Below are positions 17,828-25,996 of a DNA stretch of 64,000 nucleotides, piece by piece; position 1 is the first letter of the stretch, and every line of letters starts with the position of its first letter. The stretch covers positions 4,007,001-4,071,000 of the forward strand of contig NZ_CP012333.1 of assembly GCF_001263205.1 (NCBI RefSeq). Direction: 5' to 3'. Source of the DNA: Labilithrix luteola. Its GTDB lineage: Bacteria > Myxococcota_A > Polyangia > Polyangiales > Polyangiaceae. Position numbers and translations under genes: made by a program. Under the pieces are notes generated by a model that was given only the letters and a program-made list of their open reading frames with translations, was not told the DNA's origin and searched no databases.

Positions 17828-18376
17828 ATGAAAGAATTCGAGTTCGGCGATCCGTCTGTCTCCATCAGCCGAGCAGGCATGGGTCCGTTCCTCGCGGCCT
17901 TCGGCGCGTACCAGTCGCGCGGTGAGAAGGTCGTCAAGCGTCACCTCGGCGTCGAAGAGTTGAGCGCGGATCCCAGCACGCGCTATCCCCTCTCGGGCTA
18001 CCTCTCCGCGATGCGCGAACTCCAGGAGCAGTTCGGCTTCTCGTTCATCCGCAAGATGGGAACGCTGGTCTTCGAGAAGGCGGTGTTCCCGCCTGGTCTC
18101 GACTCGGCGGCGAAGGTCCTCGCCTCGCTGAACCAGGCCTTCTACATGAACCACCCCAACGCCGAAGAGGGGAAGATCGGTGGCTACCAGTGGAAGGCCG
18201 ACGGCGATGCGCGGGGCATCATGTTTTGCGACAATCCCTATCCGTGCTCCCTCGATACGGGGATTCTCGAAGGCATCACCTCGCGCTTCTCGGCGAACTG
18301 GAAGGTCTCGCACGACGAAGCGATGCCGTGCCGCGCCAAGGGAGGTGATTCGTGCACGTATGTCGTAGAGTGGTGA
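17828..18376 (+). CDS. V4R-like small-molecule-binding protein
   Basis: 182 aa from ATG 17828. The last 60 residues read FCDNPYPCSLDTGILEGI, then a VSHDEAMPCRAKGGDSC segment ending CTYVVEW. This PC / G-x-x-G / E..C..G...C pattern is that of the V4R (vinyl-4-reductase) domain, which binds small hydrophobic ligands or metal in XylR/DmpR-type sensors and related proteins. The N-terminal 100 residues are mostly helical. No signal peptide or DNA-binding domain, so it probably signals through a partner. The stop is one base from the start of the STAS gene, which makes that protein the obvious partner. Family call from motif only. Confidence 0.65.
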   Translation: MKEFEFGDPSVSISRAGMGPFLAAFGAYQSRGEKVVKRHLGVEELSADPSTRYPLSGYLSAMRELQEQFGFSFIRKMGTLVFEKAVFPPGLDSAAKVLASLNQAFYMNHPNAEEGKIGGYQWKADGDARGIMFCDNPYPCSLDTGILEGITSRFSANWKVSHDEAMPCRAKGGDSCTYVVEW

Positions 18377-18377
18377 A

Positions 18378-19019
18378 ATGGCACTGACGTTCGATCAGCG
18401 ACTGGCCCGCGCCGAAGAGGTCCTCACTCGCGTCGCCGACGGCGACTTCGACGTTCGCATCGAGACCCAAGGGTCGACCGATGCGCTCGGCAGTCTCGAG
18501 ATGGGGATCAACTTCCTCATCGTCGATCTCCGCTCCATCGATCGTTCGAACCGCGAGAAGGCCGATGCGCTCGCTGTCCAGCGACGGGAGCTCCAGGAGA
18601 AGCTCGTTACCATCGAGCAACAGGAAGCCTCGATCCGCAAGCTGACCACGCCCGTCATCGAAGTCTGGGACGACATCCTGGCGCTTCCGATCGTCGGCAT
18701 GGTCGATCGCCAGCGCAGCGAAGAGTTGATGGAGAACTTGCTGAAGCGGGTCATCACCTCGCGCTCGCGCTGCGTGGTCCTCGACGTGACCGGCATGGAC
18801 CTCGTCGACACGCAGACCGCGGACTACCTTCTTCGTATCGCGCGCACCGTCGCGCTCGTCGGTGCGTACTGCGTGGTCTCCGGCATCAGCCCGAAGATCG
18901 CCCAGACCCTCGTGCACATGGGCGCCGACCTTCGCGAGCTTCGTGCTCTCGCGACGCTCAAAGAGGCCATCAAGGACTGCATCGCGCACCTGGCGAAGAC
19001 CGCCGAGAACCAGGCGTAG
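18378..19019 (+). CDS. HAMP-like + STAS domain protein (RsbR-type)
   Basis: 213 aa. Residues about 8-60 resemble a HAMP/linker module (ARAEEVLTRVADGDFDVRI, then EMGINFLIVDL), followed by a coiled-coil about 60-95, and a STAS domain from about 95 (LTTPVIEVWDDILALPIVG through VVLDVTGMDLVDTQTADYLLRI to LKEAIKDC). VLDVTGMDLVDTQTA matches the RsbR/RsbS segment in which Thr/Ser are phosphorylated by RsbT-like kinases. No transmembrane segment. One base after the V4R gene, with its own TAGAGT hexamer six bases before the ATG inside the V4R 3' end. I infer a stressosome-like sensor pair; no RsbT kinase is encoded nearby. Confidence 0.8.
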   Translation: MALTFDQRLARAEEVLTRVADGDFDVRIETQGSTDALGSLEMGINFLIVDLRSIDRSNREKADALAVQRRELQEKLVTIEQQEASIRKLTTPVIEVWDDILALPIVGMVDRQRSEELMENLLKRVITSRSRCVVLDVTGMDLVDTQTADYLLRIARTVALVGAYCVVSGISPKIAQTLVHMGADLRELRALATLKEAIKDCIAHLAKTAENQA

Positions 19020-19047
19020 TCCGTCTCGAATCCGCTCGACGTCCTTC

Positions 19048-19098
19048 GCGGGCGCGTGAAGCTCCGCTAGCTCGGAGCATCCGCGCCCGCAGGCGTTT
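19048..19098. terminator. Bidirectional hairpin between convergent genes
   Basis: Outer stem GCGGGCGCG (19048-19056) with CGCGCCCGC (19082-19090), nine perfect pairs; inner stem GCTCCG/CGGAGC with loop CTAGCT. TTTT follows at about 19095-19098 on the plus strand. Placed between the STAS gene (stop 19019) and the CPBP gene (stop 19105), it can serve both. Confidence 0.65.
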
Positions 19099-19104
19099 TG
19101 TCGA

Positions 19105-20382
19105 TCAGGCGAGCTGGAGCAAGTTCCAGAGCGCGTGGACGGCGAACGAGGCGACGATGCCGCCCTCGGCGTAGGCGAGACCGAAGCCGATCCCGAGCAG
19201 CAGCGTCTGCCACAACGCGACCTCGTACACGCCGAGATGGGCGATGCCGAACGCGGCGGCCGACGCGAACAGGCCGTAGGACTTGCCGTACTTGCGAACG
19301 AGCGCGTCCATGAGGAGCCCGCGGTAGACACGTTCTTCGGCGAGCGGCACGACGGCGACGGTCATCGCGCCGAGCATCGTCGTGGCGCGCGCATCGGCGA
19401 TTCGTCGCGCCACCTCGGCGGCTTCACGGAGCGAGAGCTGGCGCGCTGCGTCGTCGAGCTTTCCCGCGCACTGGGCGATCTGCGTTCCGGCGTCGATGAA
19501 GAGGCGGGAGCCTTGGAGCATGGCCGCCGTGAAGACGAGCCCGAGGGCAACGGCGAAGAGTGTCTTGGCGGGGGCTAGCTTGCCTTCGCGTTCGGGTGCC
19601 TCTCCGCTCGATCGGCGCACGAAGATCGGAACGATGACGCCATAGGCGAGGAGCCCGATGGATTGCACGAAGAGCCCCGCGCCTGCGTGACGGAGTGCGT
19701 AGAGAAAGAGCGGGAGCAACGACGCCGCGATGATGGCCCCGCCGAGGAGACGAGGCGGCGGCTCGGAAGGACGCGTGACGGCGTACGCCTCGGAGCGCGA
19801 GATCCCGAGCTTGCCGAGAAGCTCGAGCGCAGTCCGCTCGCGCGAGGGCGCGAAGGCGAGGATCGCGGTGGTCGCTATCAGGGCACAGCCGAGTCCGAGC
19901 CAGACCGTCCAATGCACCCCTCGCCAACAGAGCCGCCCGACGACGAGCAGCCAGCGCATCCCTACGGCGACGAGCGCAGCCGCAGCCACGCCTGGGAATC
20001 GCGGCGTTCGTCGTGTCAGCTCGAAGACGACGTACGAGGCGAGCAAGACATCGACGAGGGCGCGACCCGAACCAATGGCGTGCTTGAGCACGAGCTCCCG
20101 ATCGAGCTCGAGCAAAAGGACGAGCGGGATGGCCGCGACCAGCGCCACGAGCCAACGGACGCGATTCCAGGCGCGAAGGCTCGGAATCGCGAGGGCGGCC
20201 GCGAACGTGTCGCGAAGACTGGCGTCGCGTTCGAGCGCGACCGGCACCGGCTCGAAAGGGCCGTGATCGCTGCTGGCGACGGGGGTTTCGGCACGTAGCT
20301 GAACGATGCCGCCCTCTGCCGCAAGCTCGCTCGGCGAGCAGGGTCGAGGGGGGCCTCCTTCATCGCTACGCACATGAACCAC
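19105..20382 (-). CDS. CPBP-family intramembrane metalloprotease
   Basis: 425 aa with eight or more hydrophobic segments. The C-terminal 120 residues hold the CAAX-protease/bacteriocin-processing (CPBP, Abi) motifs: EERVYRGLLMDAL (EExxxR), AAFGIAHLG (His of FxxxH type) and ASFAVHALWN. These residues form the putative zinc-independent or metal-dependent glutamyl protease site inside the membrane. The first half, including a long soluble loop about residues 235-345, is extra to the core domain. GTG start at 20382. Substrates of bacterial members are mostly unknown; the gene is divergent from a 46-aa membrane protein, which could be a functional partner by position only. Confidence 0.85.
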   Translation of the reverse strand: MVHVRSDEGGPPRPCSPSELAAEGGIVQLRAETPVASSDHGPFEPVPVALERDASLRDTFAAALAIPSLRAWNRVRWLVALVAAIPLVLLLELDRELVLKHAIGSGRALVDVLLASYVVFELTRRTPRFPGVAAAALVAVGMRWLLVVGRLCWRGVHWTVWLGLGCALIATTAILAFAPSRERTALELLGKLGISRSEAYAVTRPSEPPPRLLGGAIIAASLLPLFLYALRHAGAGLFVQSIGLLAYGVIVPIFVRRSSGEAPEREGKLAPAKTLFAVALGLVFTAAMLQGSRLFIDAGTQIAQCAGKLDDAARQLSLREAAEVARRIADARATTMLGAMTVAVVPLAEERVYRGLLMDALVRKYGKSYGLFASAAAFGIAHLGVYEVALWQTLLLGIGFGLAYAEGGIVASFAVHALWNLLQLA

Positions 20383-20405
20383 GCCGCCATGATAATAAGA
20401 GGACC
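20383..20405. promoter_or_regulatory. 23-base divergent gap with AT-rich GATAATAAGA
   Basis: The gap separates GTG 20382 (minus) from GTG 20406 (plus). Its only AT-rich element, 20391-20400, reads TATTAT on the minus strand nine bases before the start and GATAAT on the plus strand nine to ten bases before the other start. It could be a shared -10 for two overlapping divergent promoters, as at 6449-6456. Confidence 0.35.
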
Positions 20406-20546
20406 GTGCTCTTCGGCCTAACGCGCGGCGAGATGATCCTCACGGCGTTCGTCTTTGCCCTCATTTACGGGGCGGGACTTCTGCCGAGGGTTGCGGCACG
20501 GCTCGGGGGAAAGGCTCCCACGGCCCCCAACACAAGCGACGACTGA
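20406..20546 (+). CDS. 46-aa single-pass membrane protein
   Basis: GTG 20406 to TGA 20544-20546. Sequence begins LFGLTRGEMILTAFVFALIYGAG after the start, a single hydrophobic helix, then LLPRVAARLGG and a short polar tail ending TSDD. The pattern (short N-terminus, helix, amphipathic LPRVAARLG) resembles the start of TatA-type proteins but the helix/APH spacing is not diagnostic, so I leave it unnamed. AGAGG lies three to four bases before the start. It ends 21 bases before the J-domain-like gene and is probably cotranscribed with it. Too short for standard cut-offs, but composition is clearly coding. Confidence 0.6.
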   Translation: MLFGLTRGEMILTAFVFALIYGAGLLPRVAARLGGKAPTAPNTSDD

Positions 20547-20567
20547 AGGAACGACGGCGGGACGGGG

Positions 20568-22796
20568 ATGGCGGGCGAGCCCATTTCACAGGGACTTGGG
20601 CATCCGAGTGCGCCCGGAAGCTCGCCGATCGTCTTCGTGACGGATGCCTCGGCCGAAGCGGAACGCATCGCCGACACGCTGCGCGTTGCAGGGTACGTCG
20701 TCGCCGACGTCCCTCGCGCCATGCTCTCGGCGCGCGTGGCGGCTCAGCATCCGAACGTCGTGCTGGTCGACATCGATGCCGATGGCATTCTGGGGGACCT
20801 CGCGCGTATTCGCCGCCTTCCGGGCTCGGGCGCGATCGACTTCGTCTATCTCGGCAGTGGCATTGGCCCGGTGAAGAATGCGGATGAAGCGCTCTCGGCC
20901 GATGGTGCAGCCTTCTTCTTGCGCCCGGTCGACATCGGCGGCCTCGTTCGCAAGATCGACGCGCTGACGGGCGGTCCCGTGCCTCGTCCGCTCGTACGGC
21001 CGTCCACGCCTCCGCCGTCGATTCCTGCCGGTCGCTACGGTGGCGGTCCGACGAGTGGTCGTGAGCCGGGCAGCGATCGCCCGAGCATGCCGTCGCTCCC
21101 CGCGCCGGGGCTTCGCACGCCGGGGCCGCCCTTGCCGATGAGCACCACGTCGCTCGCGGACTTCGTCGACCCGCCGCGTGCGCTCGCGCCGTTCGGCAGC
21201 GTCAGCCACGAGCTGCAGCAGCTTCTCGCCGATGCCGAGTATCGCGCGGAGGTCGCATCGTCGTCGTCTGCCGAGATTCCGCTGCCGAGCCCCGAAGAAG
21301 AGCTCGAAGCGGTGCTCCCCGCGGACGTGCTCGCGCTCCTCGACGAGCCGCTCGAGGGCGACGAAGACGACGTGATCCACGACGTGCGAAATCACGAGAC
21401 GTCTTCCGGTCGCGAAGGTCGGGAGGGCCACGCACGGGCGACCACGTCGGGCGGCACGCGCCAATCCACGACGGGAGCGGGCTCGTCGACGGGGGCGAGC
21501 ACGGGAGGCCGAGCGATCACGAGTGCGCCGCCGTCGCTCGCGGCCAGGCGAACCCAGGAGCTCGGCACCATCGAACGCTACGAACGTGCCGAGCCGGCGC
21601 CCACGTCGATGCGGACCGAGCCGCCGGCCAGGCCCTCGTCGTGGCTGCCGCCGCCGATGGCAACGCCCGCGGCACCGCCCGTCGAAGTGCGGGGACCGAG
21701 CCTGCAACCGGCCTCGGAGGTCGGTGCACCCGCGGTCGTTCTCGGCCGCAACGATGCGCGGCGCTTCTTCGCCGACGCCATTACGCGCCGAGCCACGGGC
21801 TCTCTCTGCTACGAGCAGGAGGGCGTCGTGCGCCGCGTGGTCATGCGGGATGGCGATCTCGTCGCGGCGGCCTCGGCCGACGAGCGCGAGTCACTCGTGC
21901 AGTTCCTCGGTGCGAGCGGTGAGCTCCCGCGCGACGAAGTGGAGCGCCTCATCTCGAAGGTCCCTCCCTACGGACGCCACGCCGGCGCTGCGCTCGTAGC
22001 GCACGGTTGGCTCGGACAGGACCAACTCTGGCGCGTGCTCCGCGCGCATGCGGAGTGGATCGCTTCGCGGATCCTCCTCCTCTCGGGCGGAACCGCGCAG
22101 CTCGAGCCCGAGCCGCCGGGCCGTCTTCGGTCCGAGCCGAGCGTGTTCGGTGCATCGACGGGCCCCGAGGTGTTCGTCGAGCTCGTTCGACGCGCGGTGA
22201 CACCGGAGGAGGCGCTCTCCGTGCTCGGTGGCGAAGGAAGTCGCCTCACCGATGGCGCGAATCAGTCACTCTATGCAGAGTGCAATGTTCCCCCGCAAGA
22301 CCTCGAGTTGCTTGCGCGCGTTCGTGGAGGCACGATCGGCGATCTCCTGGCCCGCGCCCCCGACGCCGAGATCGTGTCCGTCGTGCACGCGCTCGCATTG
22401 CTCGGCGTCATCGAGGTGGTTCCCGCGCCCGATTTCACGCGTGGCGCCGCCCGTCGCGAGCGCGATCGCGGGCCGACCGGCGTGGATGCCGATGCGCTTG
22501 CGATCGACGAGGATGCCGTCCGCGCACGCGTGCGTGCCCGGGGCGAGCTCGTCGACGAGGGCGACTACTTCGCGGTGCTCGGTGTCTCGCGCGACGCCAC
22601 CAGCTACGAGATTCGCCGTGCGTACCTCGAGCTCCGGCGAACGTTCGAGCCTTCGAAGATCCTCACGCCGCGCCTTCGTGATCTGGAGAGCGAGGTCCGC
22701 AAGATCGTCGTGGTGCTCGACGAGGCCTACGAGATCCTGCGCGACGCCGCTCGCCGCGAGCGCTATCGCCGAGCCATCGAAGCGCGCCCCGAATAG
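20568..22796 (+). CDS. Receiver-like N-terminus, disordered linker and degenerate J-domain (742 aa)
   Basis: Residues about 20-125 fold like a response-regulator receiver (PIVFVTDASAEAERIADTL, NVVLVDIDADG with an Asp in the phosphorylation position, AAFFLRPVDIGGLVRKI). About 130-385 is Pro/Ser/Gly-rich and probably disordered. About 390-625 has a DUF4388-type segment (FFADAITRRATGSLCYEQEGVVRRVVMRDGDL ... AALVAHGWL). The C-terminus (about 660-740) is J-domain-like: DYFAVLGVSRDATSYEIRRAY, but the His-Pro-Asp tripeptide that stimulates DnaK is replaced by FEP. This architecture is common in myxobacterial gliding/polarity proteins; the missing HPD means it should not act as a DnaK cochaperone. 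Start ATG 20568. Confidence 0.7.
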   Translation: MAGEPISQGLGHPSAPGSSPIVFVTDASAEAERIADTLRVAGYVVADVPRAMLSARVAAQHPNVVLVDIDADGILGDLARIRRLPGSGAIDFVYLGSGIGPVKNADEALSADGAAFFLRPVDIGGLVRKIDALTGGPVPRPLVRPSTPPPSIPAGRYGGGPTSGREPGSDRPSMPSLPAPGLRTPGPPLPMSTTSLADFVDPPRALAPFGSVSHELQQLLADAEYRAEVASSSSAEIPLPSPEEELEAVLPADVLALLDEPLEGDEDDVIHDVRNHETSSGREGREGHARATTSGGTRQSTTGAGSSTGASTGGRAITSAPPSLAARRTQELGTIERYERAEPAPTSMRTEPPARPSSWLPPPMATPAAPPVEVRGPSLQPASEVGAPAVVLGRNDARRFFADAITRRATGSLCYEQEGVVRRVVMRDGDLVAAASADERESLVQFLGASGELPRDEVERLISKVPPYGRHAGAALVAHGWLGQDQLWRVLRAHAEWIASRILLLSGGTAQLEPEPPGRLRSEPSVFGASTGPEVFVELVRRAVTPEEALSVLGGEGSRLTDGANQSLYAECNVPPQDLELLARVRGGTIGDLLARAPDAEIVSVVHALALLGVIEVVPAPDFTRGAARRERDRGPTGVDADALAIDEDAVRARVRARGELVDEGDYFAVLGVSRDATSYEIRRAYLELRRTFEPSKILTPRLRDLESEVRKIVVVLDEAYEILRDAARRERYRRAIEARPE

Positions 22797-22805
22797 GCGA
22801 ACGGC

Positions 22806-22826
22806 TGCTCACTGCTCACTGCTCAC
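22806..22826. repeat. Three tandem TGCTCAC heptamers
   Basis: TGCTCAC occurs three times without a break at 22806-22826, in the 26-base space between two convergent stops. The stop codon of the minus-strand lipoprotein lies inside it. A seven-base unit that is not a multiple of three could shift the lipoprotein's stop by slippage. Confidence 0.7.
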
Positions 22827-23641
22827 TGCGCAACGAGCACGCGTGGTGTTCGCGACGAGATCAGCATGAGCATGTTGGTCGGCGGAGACCCGAGCGTCGC
22901 ACACGTCTCGCAATCGATGGGGACGGCACGAAGCTCGTCGGGCGTGAGCTGCCCGTCGCCGTTGCTGTCGGCATCGGCGATGAGGTCGAACCTGCCGGCG
23001 TAGGGATCGGCTCCGGCGAGGAAGAGATTCTCGGCGGCCACGAGGAGTGGAAGGAGGGTCAAATCGTCTTCGCGGACGACGAGCGTATGCGTGCGATCGA
23101 AGGGAAGGGAGTTGGCGCCCGTTCCGAGCAGCCCGAGGTCGATCGCTAGCTTGCGATCGCCCTTCTCGGCGCGTGCCGAGACGATGAGCGCGGGGCCGTC
23201 GTGGTAGCGATCGTCCGGCCAGAAGGAGTTCTCGTCGTCGGCGGTGACGCGAAAGCGAGCGTCGATCGCGTCGTCCACGTTCACCCGACTCACGTTGTCG
23301 TGCTTCGCGACGGGGAGACCGAGCCCTTGGAGCGTGACGCTGATCGCGGCAGGGCCGATGCCGATCGCTCGTGCGAACGGCTCGGCGTGCATGGCTGCGT
23401 TCCACTCCCAGCGCTCGGCGCCTCCCGAGTACTTCGGGTTGGCCGAGATGGCGCTGATGTTCGCCATGATGGCGACGCGTGTGAACGTGATGGTCCAACC
23501 GTCATCGGTCATGAACGGCTCGCCGCGTGTCGGAGGCGACGGATCGCTCGCGAATCCGGCGGCACCTGCGGGCGGCGGCTTTTCCGACGCCGGGACGCAA
23601 GCTCCGAGAAGGGCGAAGGCGAGAGCGAGAGCGCGCTTCAT
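22823..23641 (-). CDS. Lipoprotein with EF-hand-like calcium loop
   Basis: 272 aa. Lipoprotein signal MKRALALAFALLGAC (Cys15). The mature part includes a middle domain with SFWPDDRYHDGPALI and, near the C-terminus, DADSNGDGQLTPDEL, a canonical EF-hand loop (Asp at 1, 3, Asn/Asp at 5, Gly 6, Glu 12), then a CETC pair. No known domain covers the rest. Its ATG overlaps the TGA of the TonB-receptor gene (ATGA), so the two are translationally coupled and this is probably the receptor's surface or periplasmic partner. It is the last gene of the six-gene cassette that starts with the caspase-like protease. Confidence 0.78.
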   Translation of the reverse strand: MKRALALAFALLGACVPASEKPPPAGAAGFASDPSPPTRGEPFMTDDGWTITFTRVAIMANISAISANPKYSGGAERWEWNAAMHAEPFARAIGIGPAAISVTLQGLGLPVAKHDNVSRVNVDDAIDARFRVTADDENSFWPDDRYHDGPALIVSARAEKGDRKLAIDLGLLGTGANSLPFDRTHTLVVREDDLTLLPLLVAAENLFLAGADPYAGRFDLIADADSNGDGQLTPDELRAVPIDCETCATLGSPPTNMLMLISSRTPRVLVAQ

Positions 23642-25932
23642 AGCCCCGCCTCCACTCCGATGCTCGGAATGACGATCGGTCCAAACGTGTCGTCGCGGCA
23701 CCCTGCGAGGTCGCACTTGGTTCCCACGATTTCCTTGGATGCCGTCACGTTGAGCCCCTCGAAGACGAGGGAAATGTAGCGCTCTTTCTGGAAGGACCAA
23801 CGCTTCTCGAGTCGAACGTCGACCCTGTAGAACGGCGAGAGGCGGCCCGACGTCGTCATCACGTCTTGTTGGTCGGGCCAGCCACGATAGGTGAGAAAGC
23901 GGCTGGACGCGCGCCACCCGGCGCCGAGGTCGGCGGCCCCGCCGATTTGGAAGACGTACGAACGATCGAAGGGGCTGACCCGCTGCGGCTGGTAAAGCGT
24001 CGAGCCGAGCTCGCTTCGCGAGAGCGTGAAGCTCGAGAATGCCGCGAAGCGCTCGCTCAGTTTTCGTTTGAGAGAGACTTCGAGTCCGTATGCCTGAGAG
24101 GGCGATGCAGGGGCGGGCTGGGCCTCGTCGAGACTGAGATTCCCGCGGTCGCGCGCGAAGTCACGCAGCGCCAGGTACGTGTGGTGGTAGCCGATCGCCT
24201 TGAGGAGGAAGCGAAGCGGCAGCGCGACCTCGGCGCCCGCACTCTTCTGGTAGCCGTATCCGAGACCGCCTGGCAGGCCGCTGTAACCGACGGCGGGCAC
24301 GGGGATGGGAAACGCAGGCGGTTGAGGGGCCACGCCGAGCGCCGCGAGGAAGGCCACCTTGGGTACGAGCGGTACGCGCATCGAAAGGCGCGGGCTCGGG
24401 CCTACGAGCGTCTTCCCCGCACTCGTGAACACGTCCGCGCGCGCGGTGCCGACGATCTCCCAACCGGTGAAGGGGCGATACGTGGCCGAGGCCCATGCAC
24501 CACTCGCCAAGTCGGTTCGTGGGGCAAAGAAGGCCAGGGCTTGATCGTATTCCTCGCGCTGAACGGCGTACGGGCTCGGGAGGTCGCCGGTGTAAAAGTC
24601 GGCCTGGACGTCCGCGCCGAGCTCGAAATCGAGGTTCTTGGTGATGGGCCTTCGATGGCGTGCACGCACGCCGAGCATGATGTCTTGAGCGAAGCGCGCG
24701 CCTTCGATGCGCGTGCGGTCGATGCCAAGCGTGGTCGCGATGCGCGTGAACGAACCGCCGTCGCCACGATGATCGAGCCTCACGTCGAGGCGATGGAACT
24801 CCGACGCGAAGAGGACCTTCTCCTTCTCGTCTTCGATCGTCGACGTGTAGTCGAACGACCCGAACGCGAGCGCAGAGAGCCGCGTGCGATCGGACAGGTC
24901 GTACGAGACGCGCGCGTTGTAGTCGCGGTAGTCGACCGTGGTGTTGGGCGCGACGAGCGAGAGGATCGCGGCGGTGTACGAATAGCGACCGCCCACGCCT
25001 GCGGAACCGCGGCCCTCTGCGAAAGGCGCTTCGACGTAGGCGCCGGCATCGAAGATGCGGATCTGACCTTCGCCGGTGAGGTCTTTGGACGGTTCGCGCG
25101 TCTGTCCGGCGACGACGCCTCCTGCGAATCGACCGAAGCGCGCCGGGTAGGCCGCGGGGTGAAGAGCGACTTCTTCGATCAGCGCCGGTTGGATGACGCT
25201 CGGCCCCAGCCCGAAATGAAACAGGTACGGGACGCGGACTTCGTCGACGTAGTACCCGACGGCGGAGGGCGGGGCGCCGCGAATGTAGAAATAGGGCAGG
25301 CCCGACACGATCGGCACCACCCCAGGCAGCGAATCGATGGCGCGGAACGGGTCGCCGAACGCGCCGGGGATCATCCGGATCTCGGCGCGACCCAGGCGAT
25401 GCTCGGTGGGCGTGCGTAGCTCGTTCCGCCCGAGCACGAGGACCTCTTCGATCTTCGATTGCGTGCTCGGCGGGGGCGGAGGGCTAGGACTCGTGACGAC
25501 GTTCGGCGTGGCGCCTTCGGGAGCAGGCGGCCGCTCGGGCTCGGGCGGCGAGAACGCGACGCCGATGCGGATGCGTGCCCGGAGCGGCTTTCCCGCTCGC
25601 GTGGCAGGGGTGAAACGCCACGCGCCGATCGCTTCCTTGGCCGCTGTCGCGAAAGGCTCCTCGCCCTCGGCGATGGTGACATTCGAAACCGATCCGTCGG
25701 TCTCCACGACGACTTCGACCAGCACGGCCGCCGTGCCGGTGGCGCCTGCGGGATAGGTCGCTTCCTTCGTCTCGATGGCGCGGGGCGACACGACCGGAGC
25801 ATCCGACGGCGGTGCCTCTTTGACATCGTCGGCTCGGGCCGTGCGCGGATGGACGACTCCAGGCCCAAGCGTCGCCAAGACGCTCAGCGCAAGGAGCAGG
25901 CCGAAGCGCTGCCGTTTGCCGCCAGATCCCAT
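23638..25932 (-). CDS. TonB-dependent receptor with N-terminal TonB C-terminal-like domain
   Basis: 764 aa. Signal peptide 1-34 (cleavage near ARA-DD). Residues about 45-112 read as a TonB C-terminal domain (YPAGATGTAAVLVEVVVETDG, AIGAWRFTPATRAGKPL), normally found on the inner-membrane energiser and not on a receptor. A Pro-rich linker follows, then a plug about 165-275 (IEEVLVLGRNELRTPTEHRLG, IRMIPGAFGDPFRAI, YFYIRGAPPSAVGYYVDEVRVP) and a barrel to the C-terminus (ERYISLVFEGLNVTASKEI). Such TonB_C-receptor fusions are known in myxobacteria. The receptor follows the anti-sigma gene by 64 bases and overlaps the EF-hand lipoprotein gene by four. Substrate unknown. Confidence 0.85.
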   Translation of the reverse strand: MGSGGKRQRFGLLLALSVLATLGPGVVHPRTARADDVKEAPPSDAPVVSPRAIETKEATYPAGATGTAAVLVEVVVETDGSVSNVTIAEGEEPFATAAKEAIGAWRFTPATRAGKPLRARIRIGVAFSPPEPERPPAPEGATPNVVTSPSPPPPPSTQSKIEEVLVLGRNELRTPTEHRLGRAEIRMIPGAFGDPFRAIDSLPGVVPIVSGLPYFYIRGAPPSAVGYYVDEVRVPYLFHFGLGPSVIQPALIEEVALHPAAYPARFGRFAGGVVAGQTREPSKDLTGEGQIRIFDAGAYVEAPFAEGRGSAGVGGRYSYTAAILSLVAPNTTVDYRDYNARVSYDLSDRTRLSALAFGSFDYTSTIEDEKEKVLFASEFHRLDVRLDHRGDGGSFTRIATTLGIDRTRIEGARFAQDIMLGVRARHRRPITKNLDFELGADVQADFYTGDLPSPYAVQREEYDQALAFFAPRTDLASGAWASATYRPFTGWEIVGTARADVFTSAGKTLVGPSPRLSMRVPLVPKVAFLAALGVAPQPPAFPIPVPAVGYSGLPGGLGYGYQKSAGAEVALPLRFLLKAIGYHHTYLALRDFARDRGNLSLDEAQPAPASPSQAYGLEVSLKRKLSERFAAFSSFTLSRSELGSTLYQPQRVSPFDRSYVFQIGGAADLGAGWRASSRFLTYRGWPDQQDVMTTSGRLSPFYRVDVRLEKRWSFQKERYISLVFEGLNVTASKEIVGTKCDLAGCRDDTFGPIVIPSIGVEAGL

Positions 25933-25996
25933 GCCCGTTCGAAGAGAGAAGAGCTCTGGGAAGTACCACGGCTCGCAGCTTTGTTTCGAAGCCTAC

